64,000 nucleotides of DNA, from the NCBI GenBank assembly GCA_965644295.1, contig CBFFRP010000049.1, positions 16,037 to 80,036 on the forward strand. The letters are read 5' to 3'. This DNA is from Paraphysomonas bandaiensis (lineage: Eukaryota > Chrysophyceae). Position numbers and translations under genes: made by a program. Below the pieces are notes generated by a model. The model worked only from the letters and a program-made list of their open reading frames with translations. It was not told where the DNA came from and did no database searches. Below are positions 30,712 through 41,248 of this stretch, in pieces. Within the stretch, counting starts at the first letter, position 1. Every line of letters starts with the position of its first letter.

Positions 30712-31187
30712 TCAGGATGGAACGGGATCAGTTGAATTATCTCTCGCGATGGTCGTGAATAAATAACTTAAATACTCATGCGCATTCATTTGATTGGCTC
30801 AACAGGATTGTATCAGGCTATAGAAAGTCAATGCTTCTTGCATGCCAGATTCGGCGCCTAAGAATAGAAAGTTTTTCTGCCTAAGGCAAAATCGAATTCT
30901 CTGCTAAGTTATTTTCCACTTCGATAGGACCGCTAGTGATGCAAGCGTTTAACTTGGGCAAGTATTTTGTTGCACACGCTATCCCTTCACCAATGCCGCA
31001 TTTCGGCAGCACATGAACTAAGATTTTTTCACACCAGGCCTATTGGGCTTTTAGGCATTCTTCGAACTTGCATTCTCTTCTTAACGCCAAGCGCTGAATT
31101 GAATTCAGTTGCTGCGTTGCTACCAAGTGATCAGCTTTATAGAGTGTCTCAATCAGGCTCAGTGCTTGCTGTATTAGAAACAGACAT
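30712..31187 (-). pseudogene. Decayed IS66-family transposase (C-terminal third)
   Basis: Minus-strand frames give in order SLIETLYKADHLVATQQLNS, RLALRRECKFEECLKAQ, a stop, AWCEKILVHVLPKCGIGE, ACATKYLPKLNACI, GPIEVENNLAENSILP, a frameshift, then LGRKTFLFLGAESGMQEALT, FYSLIQSC, a stop, and NAHEYLSYLFTTIA. This is the order of the IS66 TnpC/Tnp C-terminus: xLYxxE, VLPKS..., dG.i.iDNN.aE...RP, LGRKN.LFaGs..G...aai.YSL..t...n...P..YL. At least two in-frame stops and one frameshift show it is dead. IS66 is a bacterial insertion sequence family, so the remnant marks the segment as bacterial in origin. Confidence 0.8.
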
Positions 31188-31387
31188 AATTAGTAGTTGA
31201 AATTGAGTATAATACTAAGATAAACACTCTAAGTAGATAATTATAGAATTATAAACAATATCACTTATCATTCAGCAGCTCATTGTATCTCTTCTACACC
31301 AACCGTTTCTAGTACGATCTTACATCGTCACTATCTTGTACAGTCAATATATTTTATTGTCATCACCACAATAGCTATCTTATTGTT
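31188..31387. other. Junction region right of the IS66 remnant
   Basis: AT-rich; it carries ttctagtacgatcttacatc, a motif also at about 6683, so host-type sequence resumes here. Confidence 0.4.
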
Positions 31388-31600
31388 AGTGCCCCATACT
31401 GACAGCGTAACTAATCACTGCGTGTGCGGCCCTCCAGTGGGTGCTGCTGAGTGCAGCGACCGCGCACCTCTACCTATGTACACATTGCTCAGTTCAGCGG
31501 TTCCCCACTCGGGTTCTCACTGCATATTCAGTGATACCGTGTGATAATGATGTAGCTAGTTGGGTTCAGTAGGTAGCTAGCAAAAAACGTATGGGACTTA
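31388..31600 (-). repeat. Repeat B, right copy (inverted)
   Basis: Reverse complement of 24804-25013 with a few differences. Confidence 0.85.
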
Positions 31601-31674
31601 ATCAAGTATTAGTTAGGTACCCACCCGGCTCTACCTAAGTACGCGCTCAGAATGGAGCAAACTTACCCAAATTA

Positions 31675-32274
31675 AATCAAATTTGACACTTATTTAGTTT
31701 ATTAATCTTCTAGACAGGAATGCTAAGGCAAAGGCCTACAGTTGACTACCTAGAGCATTTGTTTGCTCAATAGTGGTCTACAAAAGATCTGTAATTTGAG
31801 GCAATTGTGTAGCAGCACTTTCTTCTTCATTTGTCACTCTAATATCATGTGTATACCTTAACATAACTACCTCAGAACAGTACTGGAACTGCGTAAACAA
31901 AGAAGTATGTGGTAGTAGTGACACAATTTTCATCTACTGAAGCTAGCAATACATACAACTGCTGATTTCTTTCCTGCTAGACCTTCTAAATCTATGAGAC
32001 TATAGATGCATATTGAAGTATATATCTGAGTATCTCATTTCTATACCAACCGCTTAATATGTTGTGTGTGACGCCTATGATCAATTACGTTTCCTCAGGC
32101 ATTTTCTTTTAAGCATTGGAAACTGTGTTCCTCGGGATTAGAAAACGTCACACACATTGAAAGTTTAGTCAATTTTTCGTAACGGGTCAATCCGCTTCAT
32201 CATGATAACAAGGTACTTACCTTAATATCCAATATCAAATTCTGGACTTTGAGCTCAGCTTTTCCATGTTCATA
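31675..32274 (+). repeat. Repeat A, right copy
   Basis: Direct copy of 24226-24803, with an extra short insertion (ctctaatatcatgtgtatac region near 31837). Confidence 0.85.
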
Positions 32275-32713
32275 ATACGTGCACTAAGACCAGCCGATAC
32301 ATACTCTGGGAGTAAACTGCACTATAATTGACACCATATGCATTCATCAGTACATATCTGATATGTTTATACTTAATTTATGACTATCTGAATGTCATAA
32401 TGAAGAATTCGCTATAGCAAGAAATTTCTGATTGGAATCAAGCAAGAGGTGTAACTGCTGTTGTGAAAAAGGTATTTTTATGTGGAGAATTCGATATAAA
32501 TCCCTATTTTGTTGTAATAACCATGTATTTGCTTTGACAAAGTATAAAAACTGGGTATTTTCTACCTTAGTATATATAACGTACTGCTGTATATATACTA
32601 CATGGCTCTGCTTGTTGTATGTATACTCTACATGCACAGCACTCTATACGTACATGTATAATATGTATAGTATACCGGTATATGTATATATGCATATGTA
32701 TATACTCATACGT
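32275..32713. other. Intergenic
   Basis: No supported gene; TATA/CATA-rich simple sequence from about 32570. Confidence 0.4.
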
Positions 32714-32868
32714 CTCGGCATCCTTTGTATATTTTTGTTCAAAGATGCCTCTAATATTGAGATAATAATTATCTGTATTCCAGTCGTAGTTGTATCTCAG
32801 TAATATAGAAATCTCAGTAAAATATTTGCTTCAATTTATTTTCGAAAAATATGATGCAGTCTGCCGAT
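32714..32868 (+). mobile_element. Short MITE-like repeat M, copy 2
   Basis: Same family as 25628-25770: ctcggcatcctttgtat ... gcagtctgccgat. Confidence 0.75.
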
Positions 32869-32993
32869 GCGTATATAACACCCACACATACATACACACG
32901 TACATACATACATGTCTATATAGCGTAACATCACAATCACCTTAAGAAGAAAGAGTTGAATAACCCTATCTCTATATTGCAATATAAGTGATC

Positions 32994-33678
32994 ATGGATG
33001 ATGATGTAATTGAAATCGGTGAAGGTGAGACTATACATACATACATACACATACACATACACATACATGTATAGACTGACAGTCATATACATACATAAGT
33101 ATAAGTGATGGAGTGTATGTATATACAGACATATGCTCAACACACACACACATACATACATACATACAGTCATACAGTCATATATATATATACACATACA
33201 CACATACTCGTATATATACATACTCATATATACTTACTCGTATATACACATACTCTTTATTACTTTTATATAATTCTTATTATGATATACACATACAGAT
33301 GGTGCCTTCGACATCCCATCACCAGAAAAGGTAGCCCCTAAAGTACAGCCTGCACATGTCTCAAGTAAAGTGAAAGTCGAGAGCTCTAATGTGGATACGG
33401 ATACGATAAGCTCTGAACAGATATTGGAAACTGTTCCTAAAGGGGAGTATAAAGTATTTTCTAATGAAAAATCAAGAGAGGTACATATTGTTTTACACTT
33501 ACTTAATGAGGAGGCACCCAGTGACATTAAATTGCTGTCAAATGAGTTGCGGGTGTCATTTAGTGAAGCCAAGTCATTCGTGATCGATGTATCTTCCCTT
33601 GGAGTTGATCCAACAAGTGCCCATGCAACCCACTGGAAAGATTTTTTGTCATTCCGTTTTGCGAAACGTAGTCAGTAG
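32994..33678 (+). CDS. CS/HSP20-like small protein (PIH1 C-terminal-like)
   Basis: Two exons, 32994-33024 and 33299-33678, join as GAAG|gtgaga...catacag|ATGG in frame, giving 136 residues ending in TAG. The 274-nt intron is mostly CATA microsatellite. An acidic N-terminus (MDDDVIEIGEDGAFDIPSPE) is followed by a Ser-rich linker. A beta-rich domain then reads YKVFSNEKSREVHIVLHLL, IKLLSNELRVSFSEAK, FVIDVSSLGVDP and LSFRFAKRSQ. This spacing fits the CS/HSP20-like sandwich, most like the C-terminal half of PIH1-family co-chaperones (R2TP and dynein-arm assembly factors), though no PIH1 N-terminal domain is present. If so it would assist HSP90-dependent assembly in the cytoplasm. The similarity is weak and read by eye. 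Confidence 0.45.
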
Positions 33679-34216
33679 GAATGCCTGAAAGTGGTTAAGC
33701 TAATAGAGAACACTGAGAGTTGCATGAAACGTTTTACCCTGGCGTCGCTAATACGTGCACATGTTTAGAAATTAAAAATTGAAATTAACCCAGGTGTTAG
33801 TAACTTATATGCACGAAGTAAGAGTAAACAAAACTCTCGACTAAGCACAGTGTCTATTCCATAATATGTGATGACCATCCTAGCACAAGATTATAGAAGC
33901 GTGTAGCTCTAATAAAGAATTGATCACATAAAATCACATAAAAAGTGAGTAAAGTGTACAAACGGAAAGAATATTACTGTAGATAAAAAAATACTGATTT
34001 AGAAAATTTAAGTTATTCATTTCGAAGTTCAATATTCGAATAACACGACAACATGTATGATATATGCTACATACTAAACATAGAAACATAGTACTGTGGT
34101 CCTATTCAAAAGGAGTTTTTAACTGTAAAGTCTAGTAAGTTAAGATATATAACTACGACAGTTCGCTGCTGATTACTTACACGTATTTTAGACAGTGTAG
34201 TTCATACATTGTTAAA
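33679..34216. other. Intergenic, AT-rich
   Basis: Nothing recognised before the target duplication cttag at 34217-34221. Confidence 0.4.
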
Positions 34217-34221
34217 CTTAG

Positions 34222-34479
34222 AAATAAGATTTAAAGTTAGTCTTAATATTTAGTAAGAATATACTTGATATTATTAGAGATAAAGATTGAACGATAAGGC
34301 CTAATAGTATAATAGCAAGACACGTTTGAGCAGAGCGTTAGCACCACACACATGTGCGTATCTTGTACAGTCGCGTATCATGTATAGTTTGGTAATTATT
34401 CAGTCTATTTGGTATTTCATTGTATATGTGTGTTGTATTCACGCGTTAAGAGATATACGTGATTCAATGACTCCTAATA
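34222..34479 (-). repeat. 3' LTR of copia element 2
   Basis: 258 bp, the same as 39592-39849. Confidence 0.95.
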
Positions 34480-34495
34480 CTCCCCCTCAATGAAA
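34480..34495 (-). promoter_or_regulatory. Polypurine tract of copia element 2
   Basis: On the minus strand ttgagggggag ends at the base before the LTR; compare gagtgggag in element 1. Confidence 0.7.
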
Positions 34496-34644
34496 TAATC
34501 ATATGGCGTATACATTGATATATGGATATAGGTGTATATATTTGGAGATAGTTCTACTGAGGGTAAAACCCACGAGTGCAATCACAGATTGTGGATTACA
34601 CTGATGTCAACATACAGCGTACTCGTGGGAAACTCCGTAGATCT

Positions 34645-37600
34645 CTAAGTCATCCATCGTGGTCTCTTGGTTGAGTTCTCTGCCGGTGGGATAGATACTT
34701 TTGTTCTTTTATTACTAGCAGGTATGTTGATACCTCCCCCCCCCATTAGTGAATCCCGCAATCTGTGAAACGTGTTTGATGTGAGGGGTTTAGTTAGAAT
34801 GTCGGCCAGCATCTCGTTTGTAGGCATGTAATCAACAATAATAGAGTGCGATGCGACTTGTTCTCTTATGAAGTGATATCTGATGGCAATATGTTTTGTT
34901 CGTCGGTGGTGTACGGGGTTTAGGCATAGTTGAATTGCACCTTTGTTGTCACACCATATGGTTGTTGAGTATGGCATGTGGAAGCCCAATTCCGAGAGTA
35001 GTGACCGTAGCCAAATAGCTTCTTGACATGCTGTTGATAGTGCCATGTACTCCGCTTCTGTAGAGGATAGAGCTACAGTGGTCTGGAGTCGTGATTGCCA
35101 GGAAATGAGACAATTTCCAATAAAGAAGCAAAACGCTGTGGTCGACCTGCGAGTTAAGTTACAGCGTGCCCAATCACTGTCAGCGAATCCAGTTAAAGTA
35201 ACAGACTTCCCGGAGTACTGTAGACCTTGATCGATAGTGCCTTTGAGGTACCTAAGTATGTTTAATGCGGCTTTGCATGTAGTTAGATTTGGATTAGTAC
35301 TGAAACGAGCAAGGGTGTTTACAGCATATGCAATATCAGGTCTAGTGCACACAGCAATATACATAAGTGAACCTATGAGCTCCTTGTAAGGAAAATTTTG
35401 GACAAATTCTTGATTTTCTTGAGATAGTTGTTTCTTTTCGAGAATGTCTATATGAAAATTTGTTGTCATGGGGTGACTACGTGGCTTGCAATCTTCCATG
35501 TTGAATCTGTGGAGTAGGTTCCGTATGTATTGAGATTGATTTAGTGTCGTAGTTCGATTCTGTATATCCTGTTTGACGAATATGCCGAGGTAGTAATCTA
35601 GGAGGCCGAGATCATGAATGTCGAATTTTTCAGCTAACGAATTCTTGATTTGGATGATGTCAGTCCTACTTTTACCGGCGATAATGATGTCATCGACGTA
35701 AACTGCCAGAATTATGGGTCGACCATTGATTGATTTCGTGAATATGCACGGGTCGGACACTAATCTGGTAAAACCACAGTCTAACAAATAATTAGTACAA
35801 CATTTATACCAATTTAACCCGGACTGTTTGAGTCCGTATATACTCTTTAGAAGTCTGAGGACTTTACCGTTTGGAACATTGAGACCAGCGGGTGGATACA
35901 TGTAAATTTCCTCTTGGAGGTCTGCATTGATGTAAGCAGTAGAGAAATCTACCTGGTGAAGCTCCAACCCAAGTATAGTTGCTAGTGCTATGACTGTTCT
36001 CATTGATGTGGCCTTTGCGACTGGGCTGTAGGTTTCGTTGTAGTCTTTACCCTCGACCTGGGAGAAACCTTGAGCCACTAACCTCGCCTTGAAGGTAACC
36101 TCATCTCGCTTGACCTTTACCCTAAACACGAATTTTCCCCTTATAATGTTGGAATTTGCTGGTGGTGTCGTTATCCTCCAACAGCCTTTGCTCTCTAGAG
36201 ACTTGATTTCTTTGTTGATGGCTTTCAGCCATTGTTCCTTGTACCTGCCTGATAGTGCCTCGCCAACATTGTTAGGTGTGTTAGGTACATCATTGCTACA
36301 TGTGTCATTTGCATGCATAATGATGTCAACATCATTCATGTATAATGTTCTGTAACTATCATGTTTATCAGGTGTTTTGTGGTTGTACAAATATCTTTTA
36401 TCAACATCACAGTGGTATATATTATCACCGAATTTGTGTACATTCATGATTACCCTTTTCCTGGTCTGCCTCTTGCTGTGGAGACTTTTCTTTACGCAAC
36501 GGCTCACCTTGTGTCGGTGGGGTGTCCTTACACCCGTAATTGTGCCATCCGGGCTTTGCCGGCTCCTGTCACCCTGGGAATTCACAGTCTTGATAGCTCG
36601 TTTGACCTTACGAGCAGGGTGATTACGCTTGTTGTCACCCCGTGCCTCCTTCGGCACTGTATTCCGCTGAGCTTCTGCTGTGCGGCGAGGCCTTGCCTCC
36701 TTTTCATTTGAGTAGGGTCCTCTCAAATGGCTGTGACTCCCGCCCCGTGTGGCGTCATGACGGCTGTCGGTTGAACTGCTCCTCCCTGGAGCTGTTCCTT
36801 CCACGGGGCATCCTGGTTCCTCTTGCGGGGGTGATACCGCGTTCTGATAACTGAAGTGCTCGGCGGTGTATCTTTCGATGTCCGCAGCGTGTATTGGGTC
36901 ATTTAACTCGATGACTCGCCCTTCATTTTCTCGTGGGGCCAATCCTCTGTAAGCAGCCACGTGGCCTTTGATGACTGTGATTCTTGTCGTGATGTATTGG
37001 AGGCCATCCTGTGGATCTGTGTGGGTCATTCCAACGAGGTATTGGAAGCTCTCGGTTGTTCGATTCTCTGAATTTTCTTCTCTCAGTGATGATTCGATTT
37101 CAGCGTAGTAGTTTTCCTTGACGTCGGGGATGCACTCATTGAAAAAGACGTGACTTGAGATTACGAAGTCCTTGAGTGAAGGTACATATATGACGTACCC
37201 TGGTCCATCTTCTCGGTATCCCATGAAGTACCCAATATGGCTATGTGGAGACCAATCGTTTCTTCTCTGAGACTTGTCTATGAATGTATGGCATTTGCAG
37301 CCCCAAATCCTGGCGTAAGATAAATCGGGGGCCTCGTCGTGGATGAACTGATACGGTGATATGAATCCCTTTGCAGTGGCGCATGGCAGGCGATTTTTCA
37401 TATGCGTGACGGTGGACATAGCCTGTTCCCAGAAGTTGGGTGGTAGGCCCGAGTTGCAAATGGATGCAAGCGTTCTTTCCTTGGTCGTGCGCCATGGTCG
37501 TTCTTGTATGGGGTTGTCTTCTGGCGTGTATGGAGCGTTGAAGGTCCAGGTTGATCCTAATTTTCTCAGCAAGTTCAGTACACGATGTGATACTAGCTCA

Positions 37601-39582
37601 CGGCCACCATCAGCATGATAGTGTATTAGCCGTTTGCCTTTCGAATGCAGATAATCCACAATTTTCTGAATGCACTCAATAACAAAATCCTCGGTTCTGT
37701 GTTTTCCATAGAATGTCCAACTGTATCTTGAAGCTGCATCGGTAGCTCCAAAGACTACGGTGTTTCCTGTGACTATTGCTGGAGGTGAAAATGGTCCAGT
37801 AAAATCAGCTGCTATAAGTCCTCCAAGCTCCTGCGATCTTCTGGTTTTTGTCGGTATCATTTGCCTTGTCTCGCGCCTATGTTTCCTCCTGTGAGCCTTG
37901 CCTTGTGCGCAGCCATCACAAAGACCTTCTGGTAGCTGTGGCGAGCTCAGGTCGGATTTTGAAATAGTGATTCCTTTCACAAGATTCAACTTTAATGCTT
38001 TTTGAATTAAGCCAATGGATGCGTGGGTCAACCTTCGATGTGCCAGGGAGATCGAGGAACCGCTTGATGTAGATGCCAAGTTGCACTGGTCTTGGATGTA
38101 ACCTAAATCGGATAATTTGATCTCGTATAGACCGTTTTGTTTCCTGGCTGTGGTTAACAAAATTCCATCGTGGTATACGCGTGCCTCGTTTGGTCCGAAT
38201 ATAATATTGCAGTTGGCGTCTGTTGTCAACTGGCTGATGGAAATTAAAGTCTTTGACGCGTCTGGAACTAGCCTGCACTTGCTAATCAGTCCAAGCTTGC
38301 CGTATCCCAATGCCTGCATTTCTGATCCTGATTTGGCGGTGTAAATTGTGGTTTGATCGTAAGTGAATTCGGAGAGTAAGCTTCGTGCTGCTGTAATTGA
38401 TATTGTGCAGCCAGAGTCTAGAATGCCAAATTCCTGCTTCTCGTGTTCCGTATGTAGGACGTGGTTGTCTGTGATCATCCCGGAGAATGCACTGTAGTCA
38501 TTGTCATCGTTTGGCCCCTCATCGTCATAGTCTTCCAGTCTTAAGTTCGAATCCCGATGACTGTTTCTTGGGTATTTTGATGATGTGTTCTTGGAGTGAT
38601 GCCCTTTCCCTCTTTTGTCGTCGTTTCGTTTGTTTGTGGACTTCTGCATCTGTTGTATGTGTTCCCACGAGTGCTTGCACTCTGCTGCAATGTGGTTGGA
38701 TCCATTGCATATGAAGCACTTAACTTCGCGCGAGGCTCTTGTGACTTTGCTGGGCTTGTTGAATTTCTTCTGTTTTCGCTGCCCGTTGTTGTGCTTCTGC
38801 TTCTTCGGTAGACGGGGGTTAAACGGCTGTTTGCCTGTTGAGCTGTAGTTTGCGCTGTCCCGTTTGGTTTCCGTATTTTGTGATAGTAGGGAGCCTACAG
38901 TGGAATGCTCGAATGCTCTCAATCTTCTTATCAGCGTTTTATAATCATCAATTGGGTTCATTTGGAGGTTGATTGCCAGGTCCTTATAGGTCTGGTTCTC
39001 ATTTGAGACCATCCCTTGTCGTATTCTTGAAATAAGGTCTTGTTCAGAGACTTTGTGGCCATGTGTAGCGAGCTTTAATCGCAATTTTTCGACTTCGTCC
39101 AGGAATTGATTGATTGTTTGAGCTTGCTTGATTTTGATTGATTGCAGTTGGCCAATGAGGTCGGTTATCGTATCATTTGAGGTCTTGTCTTTGAAATGCT
39201 TTTCGATCTCTGACCATGCCCTTTTTCCATCTCCTTCAGGGACTGTTTCGATAATACCCTCTGCTTCCTCGTTTTGGCCAATCACCGCGCTGGATAGAAG
39301 TGACCATAGGTAATTGTTGCCCTCCTCGAAATACTGCATATTTTCGTCGTAGGCGTTTTTCCTGTATAGGTAGTCCTCTTCTGTTTCTTCCTCTTGACGT
39401 ATAGGCTCCTCTGGCGCATCGTTTCTTAGGATGTATACTATCTTAGGCTTACGAAAGAACCAGGCTCTACTTTTCTTCTGCCATTTTGAGAAGTTCTTGG
39501 CGTCGAAGGGTGGCATGGAATCCTTCCTCTTGTCCGATGAGTCGGAGTCGGAGTTATCGTAACTGTTAGTCTTAGAACTCAT
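34645..39582 (-). CDS. Copia Gag-Pol polyprotein
   Basis: 1645 residues, single frame. A Ser/Asp-rich N-terminus (MSSKTNSYDNSDSDSSDKRK) leads into Gag with one CCHC knuckle (CFICNGSNHIAAEC, ~289). It is followed by protease FGILDSGCTISI (~388), an integrase with a zinc-binding HRRLTHASIG...CDGC region and a DDE core (AADFTGPF, HADGGRELV, NPIQERPWR), reverse transcriptase with SIYGLKQSGLNW and catalytic YVDDIIIAG (~1292), and RNase H with FADSDWARC, LSSTEAEYMAL and DNKGAIQL. All catalytic residues are present. The C-terminal tail is basic (NKRTKVSIPP...KRPRW), possibly a nuclear-localisation signal. Translation starts at the ATG that ends the primer-binding site, unlike element 1. Downstream to the LTR lies ~150 bp of non-coding sequence. 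Confidence 0.97.
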   Translation of the reverse strand: MSSKTNSYDNSDSDSSDKRKDSMPPFDAKNFSKWQKKSRAWFFRKPKIVYILRNDAPEEPIRQEEETEEDYLYRKNAYDENMQYFEEGNNYLWSLLSSAVIGQNEEAEGIIETVPEGDGKRAWSEIEKHFKDKTSNDTITDLIGQLQSIKIKQAQTINQFLDEVEKLRLKLATHGHKVSEQDLISRIRQGMVSNENQTYKDLAINLQMNPIDDYKTLIRRLRAFEHSTVGSLLSQNTETKRDSANYSSTGKQPFNPRLPKKQKHNNGQRKQKKFNKPSKVTRASREVKCFICNGSNHIAAECKHSWEHIQQMQKSTNKRNDDKRGKGHHSKNTSSKYPRNSHRDSNLRLEDYDDEGPNDDNDYSAFSGMITDNHVLHTEHEKQEFGILDSGCTISITAARSLLSEFTYDQTTIYTAKSGSEMQALGYGKLGLISKCRLVPDASKTLISISQLTTDANCNIIFGPNEARVYHDGILLTTARKQNGLYEIKLSDLGYIQDQCNLASTSSGSSISLAHRRLTHASIGLIQKALKLNLVKGITISKSDLSSPQLPEGLCDGCAQGKAHRRKHRRETRQMIPTKTRRSQELGGLIAADFTGPFSPPAIVTGNTVVFGATDAASRYSWTFYGKHRTEDFVIECIQKIVDYLHSKGKRLIHYHADGGRELVSHRVLNLLRKLGSTWTFNAPYTPEDNPIQERPWRTTKERTLASICNSGLPPNFWEQAMSTVTHMKNRLPCATAKGFISPYQFIHDEAPDLSYARIWGCKCHTFIDKSQRRNDWSPHSHIGYFMGYREDGPGYVIYVPSLKDFVISSHVFFNECIPDVKENYYAEIESSLREENSENRTTESFQYLVGMTHTDPQDGLQYITTRITVIKGHVAAYRGLAPRENEGRVIELNDPIHAADIERYTAEHFSYQNAVSPPQEEPGCPVEGTAPGRSSSTDSRHDATRGGSHSHLRGPYSNEKEARPRRTAEAQRNTVPKEARGDNKRNHPARKVKRAIKTVNSQGDRSRQSPDGTITGVRTPHRHKVSRCVKKSLHSKRQTRKRVIMNVHKFGDNIYHCDVDKRYLYNHKTPDKHDSYRTLYMNDVDIIMHANDTCSNDVPNTPNNVGEALSGRYKEQWLKAINKEIKSLESKGCWRITTPPANSNIIRGKFVFRVKVKRDEVTFKARLVAQGFSQVEGKDYNETYSPVAKATSMRTVIALATILGLELHQVDFSTAYINADLQEEIYMYPPAGLNVPNGKVLRLLKSIYGLKQSGLNWYKCCTNYLLDCGFTRLVSDPCIFTKSINGRPIILAVYVDDIIIAGKSRTDIIQIKNSLAEKFDIHDLGLLDYYLGIFVKQDIQNRTTTLNQSQYIRNLLHRFNMEDCKPRSHPMTTNFHIDILEKKQLSQENQEFVQNFPYKELIGSLMYIAVCTRPDIAYAVNTLARFSTNPNLTTCKAALNILRYLKGTIDQGLQYSGKSVTLTGFADSDWARCNLTRRSTTAFCFFIGNCLISWQSRLQTTVALSSTEAEYMALSTACQEAIWLRSLLSELGFHMPYSTTIWCDNKGAIQLCLNPVHHRRTKHIAIRYHFIREQVASHSIIVDYMPTNEMLADILTKPLTSNTFHRLRDSLMGGGGINIPASNKRTKVSIPPAENSTKRPRWMT

Positions 39583-39591
39583 CCGCTGCCA
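39580..39591 (-). promoter_or_regulatory. Primer-binding site of copia element 2
   Basis: TGGCAGCGGATG on the minus strand, directly after the LTR. Its last three bases are the Gag-Pol start codon. Confidence 0.8.
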
Positions 39592-39849
39592 AAATAAGAT
39601 TTAAAGTTAGTCTTAATATTTAGTAAGAATATACTTGATATTATTAGAGATAAAGATTGAACGATAAGGCCTAATAGTATAATAGCAAGACACGTTTGAG
39701 CAGAGCGTTAGCACCACACACATGTGCGTATCTTGTACAGTCGCGTATCATGTATAGTTTGGTAATTATTCAGTCTATTTGGTATTTCATTGTATATGTG
39801 TGTTGTATTCACGCGTTAAGAGATATACGTGATTCAATGACTCCTAATA
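39592..39849 (-). repeat. 5' LTR of copia element 2
   Basis: 258 bp, the same as 34222-34479; followed on the plus strand by target duplication cttag. Confidence 0.95.
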
Positions 39850-39854
39850 CTTAG

Positions 39855-41248
39855 TACATATCTTATTCATTCAAGTCATAGTTTGACGACATTTTCAATA
39901 TATATATAATATACATGCTTTTTGTGGCATGATTACTTCTACTGCACACTTCCAAGAAGCAATTATAATATTTCCTTACATCTTACCACACTTAATTCTA
40001 TATTGATTACTTTTTACATTCATGCATGTGTGTAGAATACATCGTACATTCAAGTGTTTGAACCCACTTTATGTGGTCTACTGATTGTGAAGTATCCAAA
40101 AGCATAATGTTGTCAATGTGATGAACAATAGGTACACTTCAGCGGAATGACGTTATAACAGAGGTTATATCACAAATTTCGTGCATTCTGCAAGAATTGG
40201 ATCAATGAAATGTGCTAACCTCAAGTAAAATCTGAATTAGAATATGTGAACTAAACCTCATACATATTCTATTCCATATTTATGAAAGTTCTTTATTGGA
40301 TTGTGAATTAAGCCGCCAAACTAAACATCAGAACACTATCATGCGCCACCTCCACACAATAGTGATCTATACAGAGTAATACGGAGAGTTAGTCACTACA
40401 TGAGCTGATGAGTCGTCGGTCTACTATTACTTTTCATTATCTCTATCTATTATTCTATAGAGGTAACCCCATTAAGTGTTTATAGATACTTACACGACAG
40501 TATCATACATATGCATATATATCTCCTCCATATCATTCTAATGCAAGAATAACAAGTAGAGAAGTGACACGAATGCAAAAGGAAATAAAATTCCTCAATA
40601 TGGTTAAGATAATAATGTTCTAGTCATGATATTTCTATCATGCAGTGCTGCACATGCATAGAAGACTAAGATACATGCATGGCTGCTATGACTATGCTGC
40701 TATCTGTAACATGCCTGCACATGGCTATAAATCTGTATGCTCCCCATCACTATATGCATAGTTTTTGATCAAATATCCTGATTTCTATATAAAACTCTCA
40801 ATTTTACACCTTAAATATTCTAATTTTATGAATAAAATCTTTAATTTTTGGTTTTTCTAGAATAGAACCTTCAGCTACGTCATATTCACACTGTTAGCTG
40901 GACGTACGTACGTCATATGTTTACCTCCTCCATAATACCCCCTTTTTATATAAAACCACCTATTTTCAAATCAAAATACCTGATATATAGCAATAAGAGA
41001 TTTCAAAACCCCTAAAAATATCTACGTCAGCTGACTGTTTAAATCATTCATAGAGATATCACGCTAACATACATACATACATACATACATACATACATAC
41101 ATACATACACGGCCCCACATACATACATACATACACACATACACACATAACCCTATTAACCAAATCATCTTCTATCTAATCAAATTATAACTCTAATTTA
41201 TATACAAGATCATCTTATTATGGTTTTATAATCATAAAAATCATTGAA
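39855..41248. other. Intergenic with CATA microsatellite
   Basis: 1.4 kb without a supported gene. AT-rich; (catacata)n at about 41070-41145, directly upstream of the cyclin gene. Confidence 0.5.

Larger units (their letters stand above)
34222..39849 (-). mobile_element. Intact Ty1/copia LTR retrotransposon, copy 2 (different family)
   Basis: 5628 bp on the minus strand, with two 258-bp LTRs that appear identical by eye (TATTAGG...CTTATTT in element orientation). It is flanked by a perfect 5-bp target duplication cttag (34217-34221 and 39850-39854). It has a primer-binding site, a G-rich polypurine tract and one uninterrupted Gag-Pol ORF. The LTRs and proteins are clearly distinct from element 1 at 13.7 kb, but the same family occurs at 61.98 kb. 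Confidence 0.97.

Noticed and set aside
38535-38560. B-box-like gttcgaatcc suggesting a tRNA gene
   Set aside because: It lies inside the copia Gag-Pol frame with no A box or cloverleaf around it.
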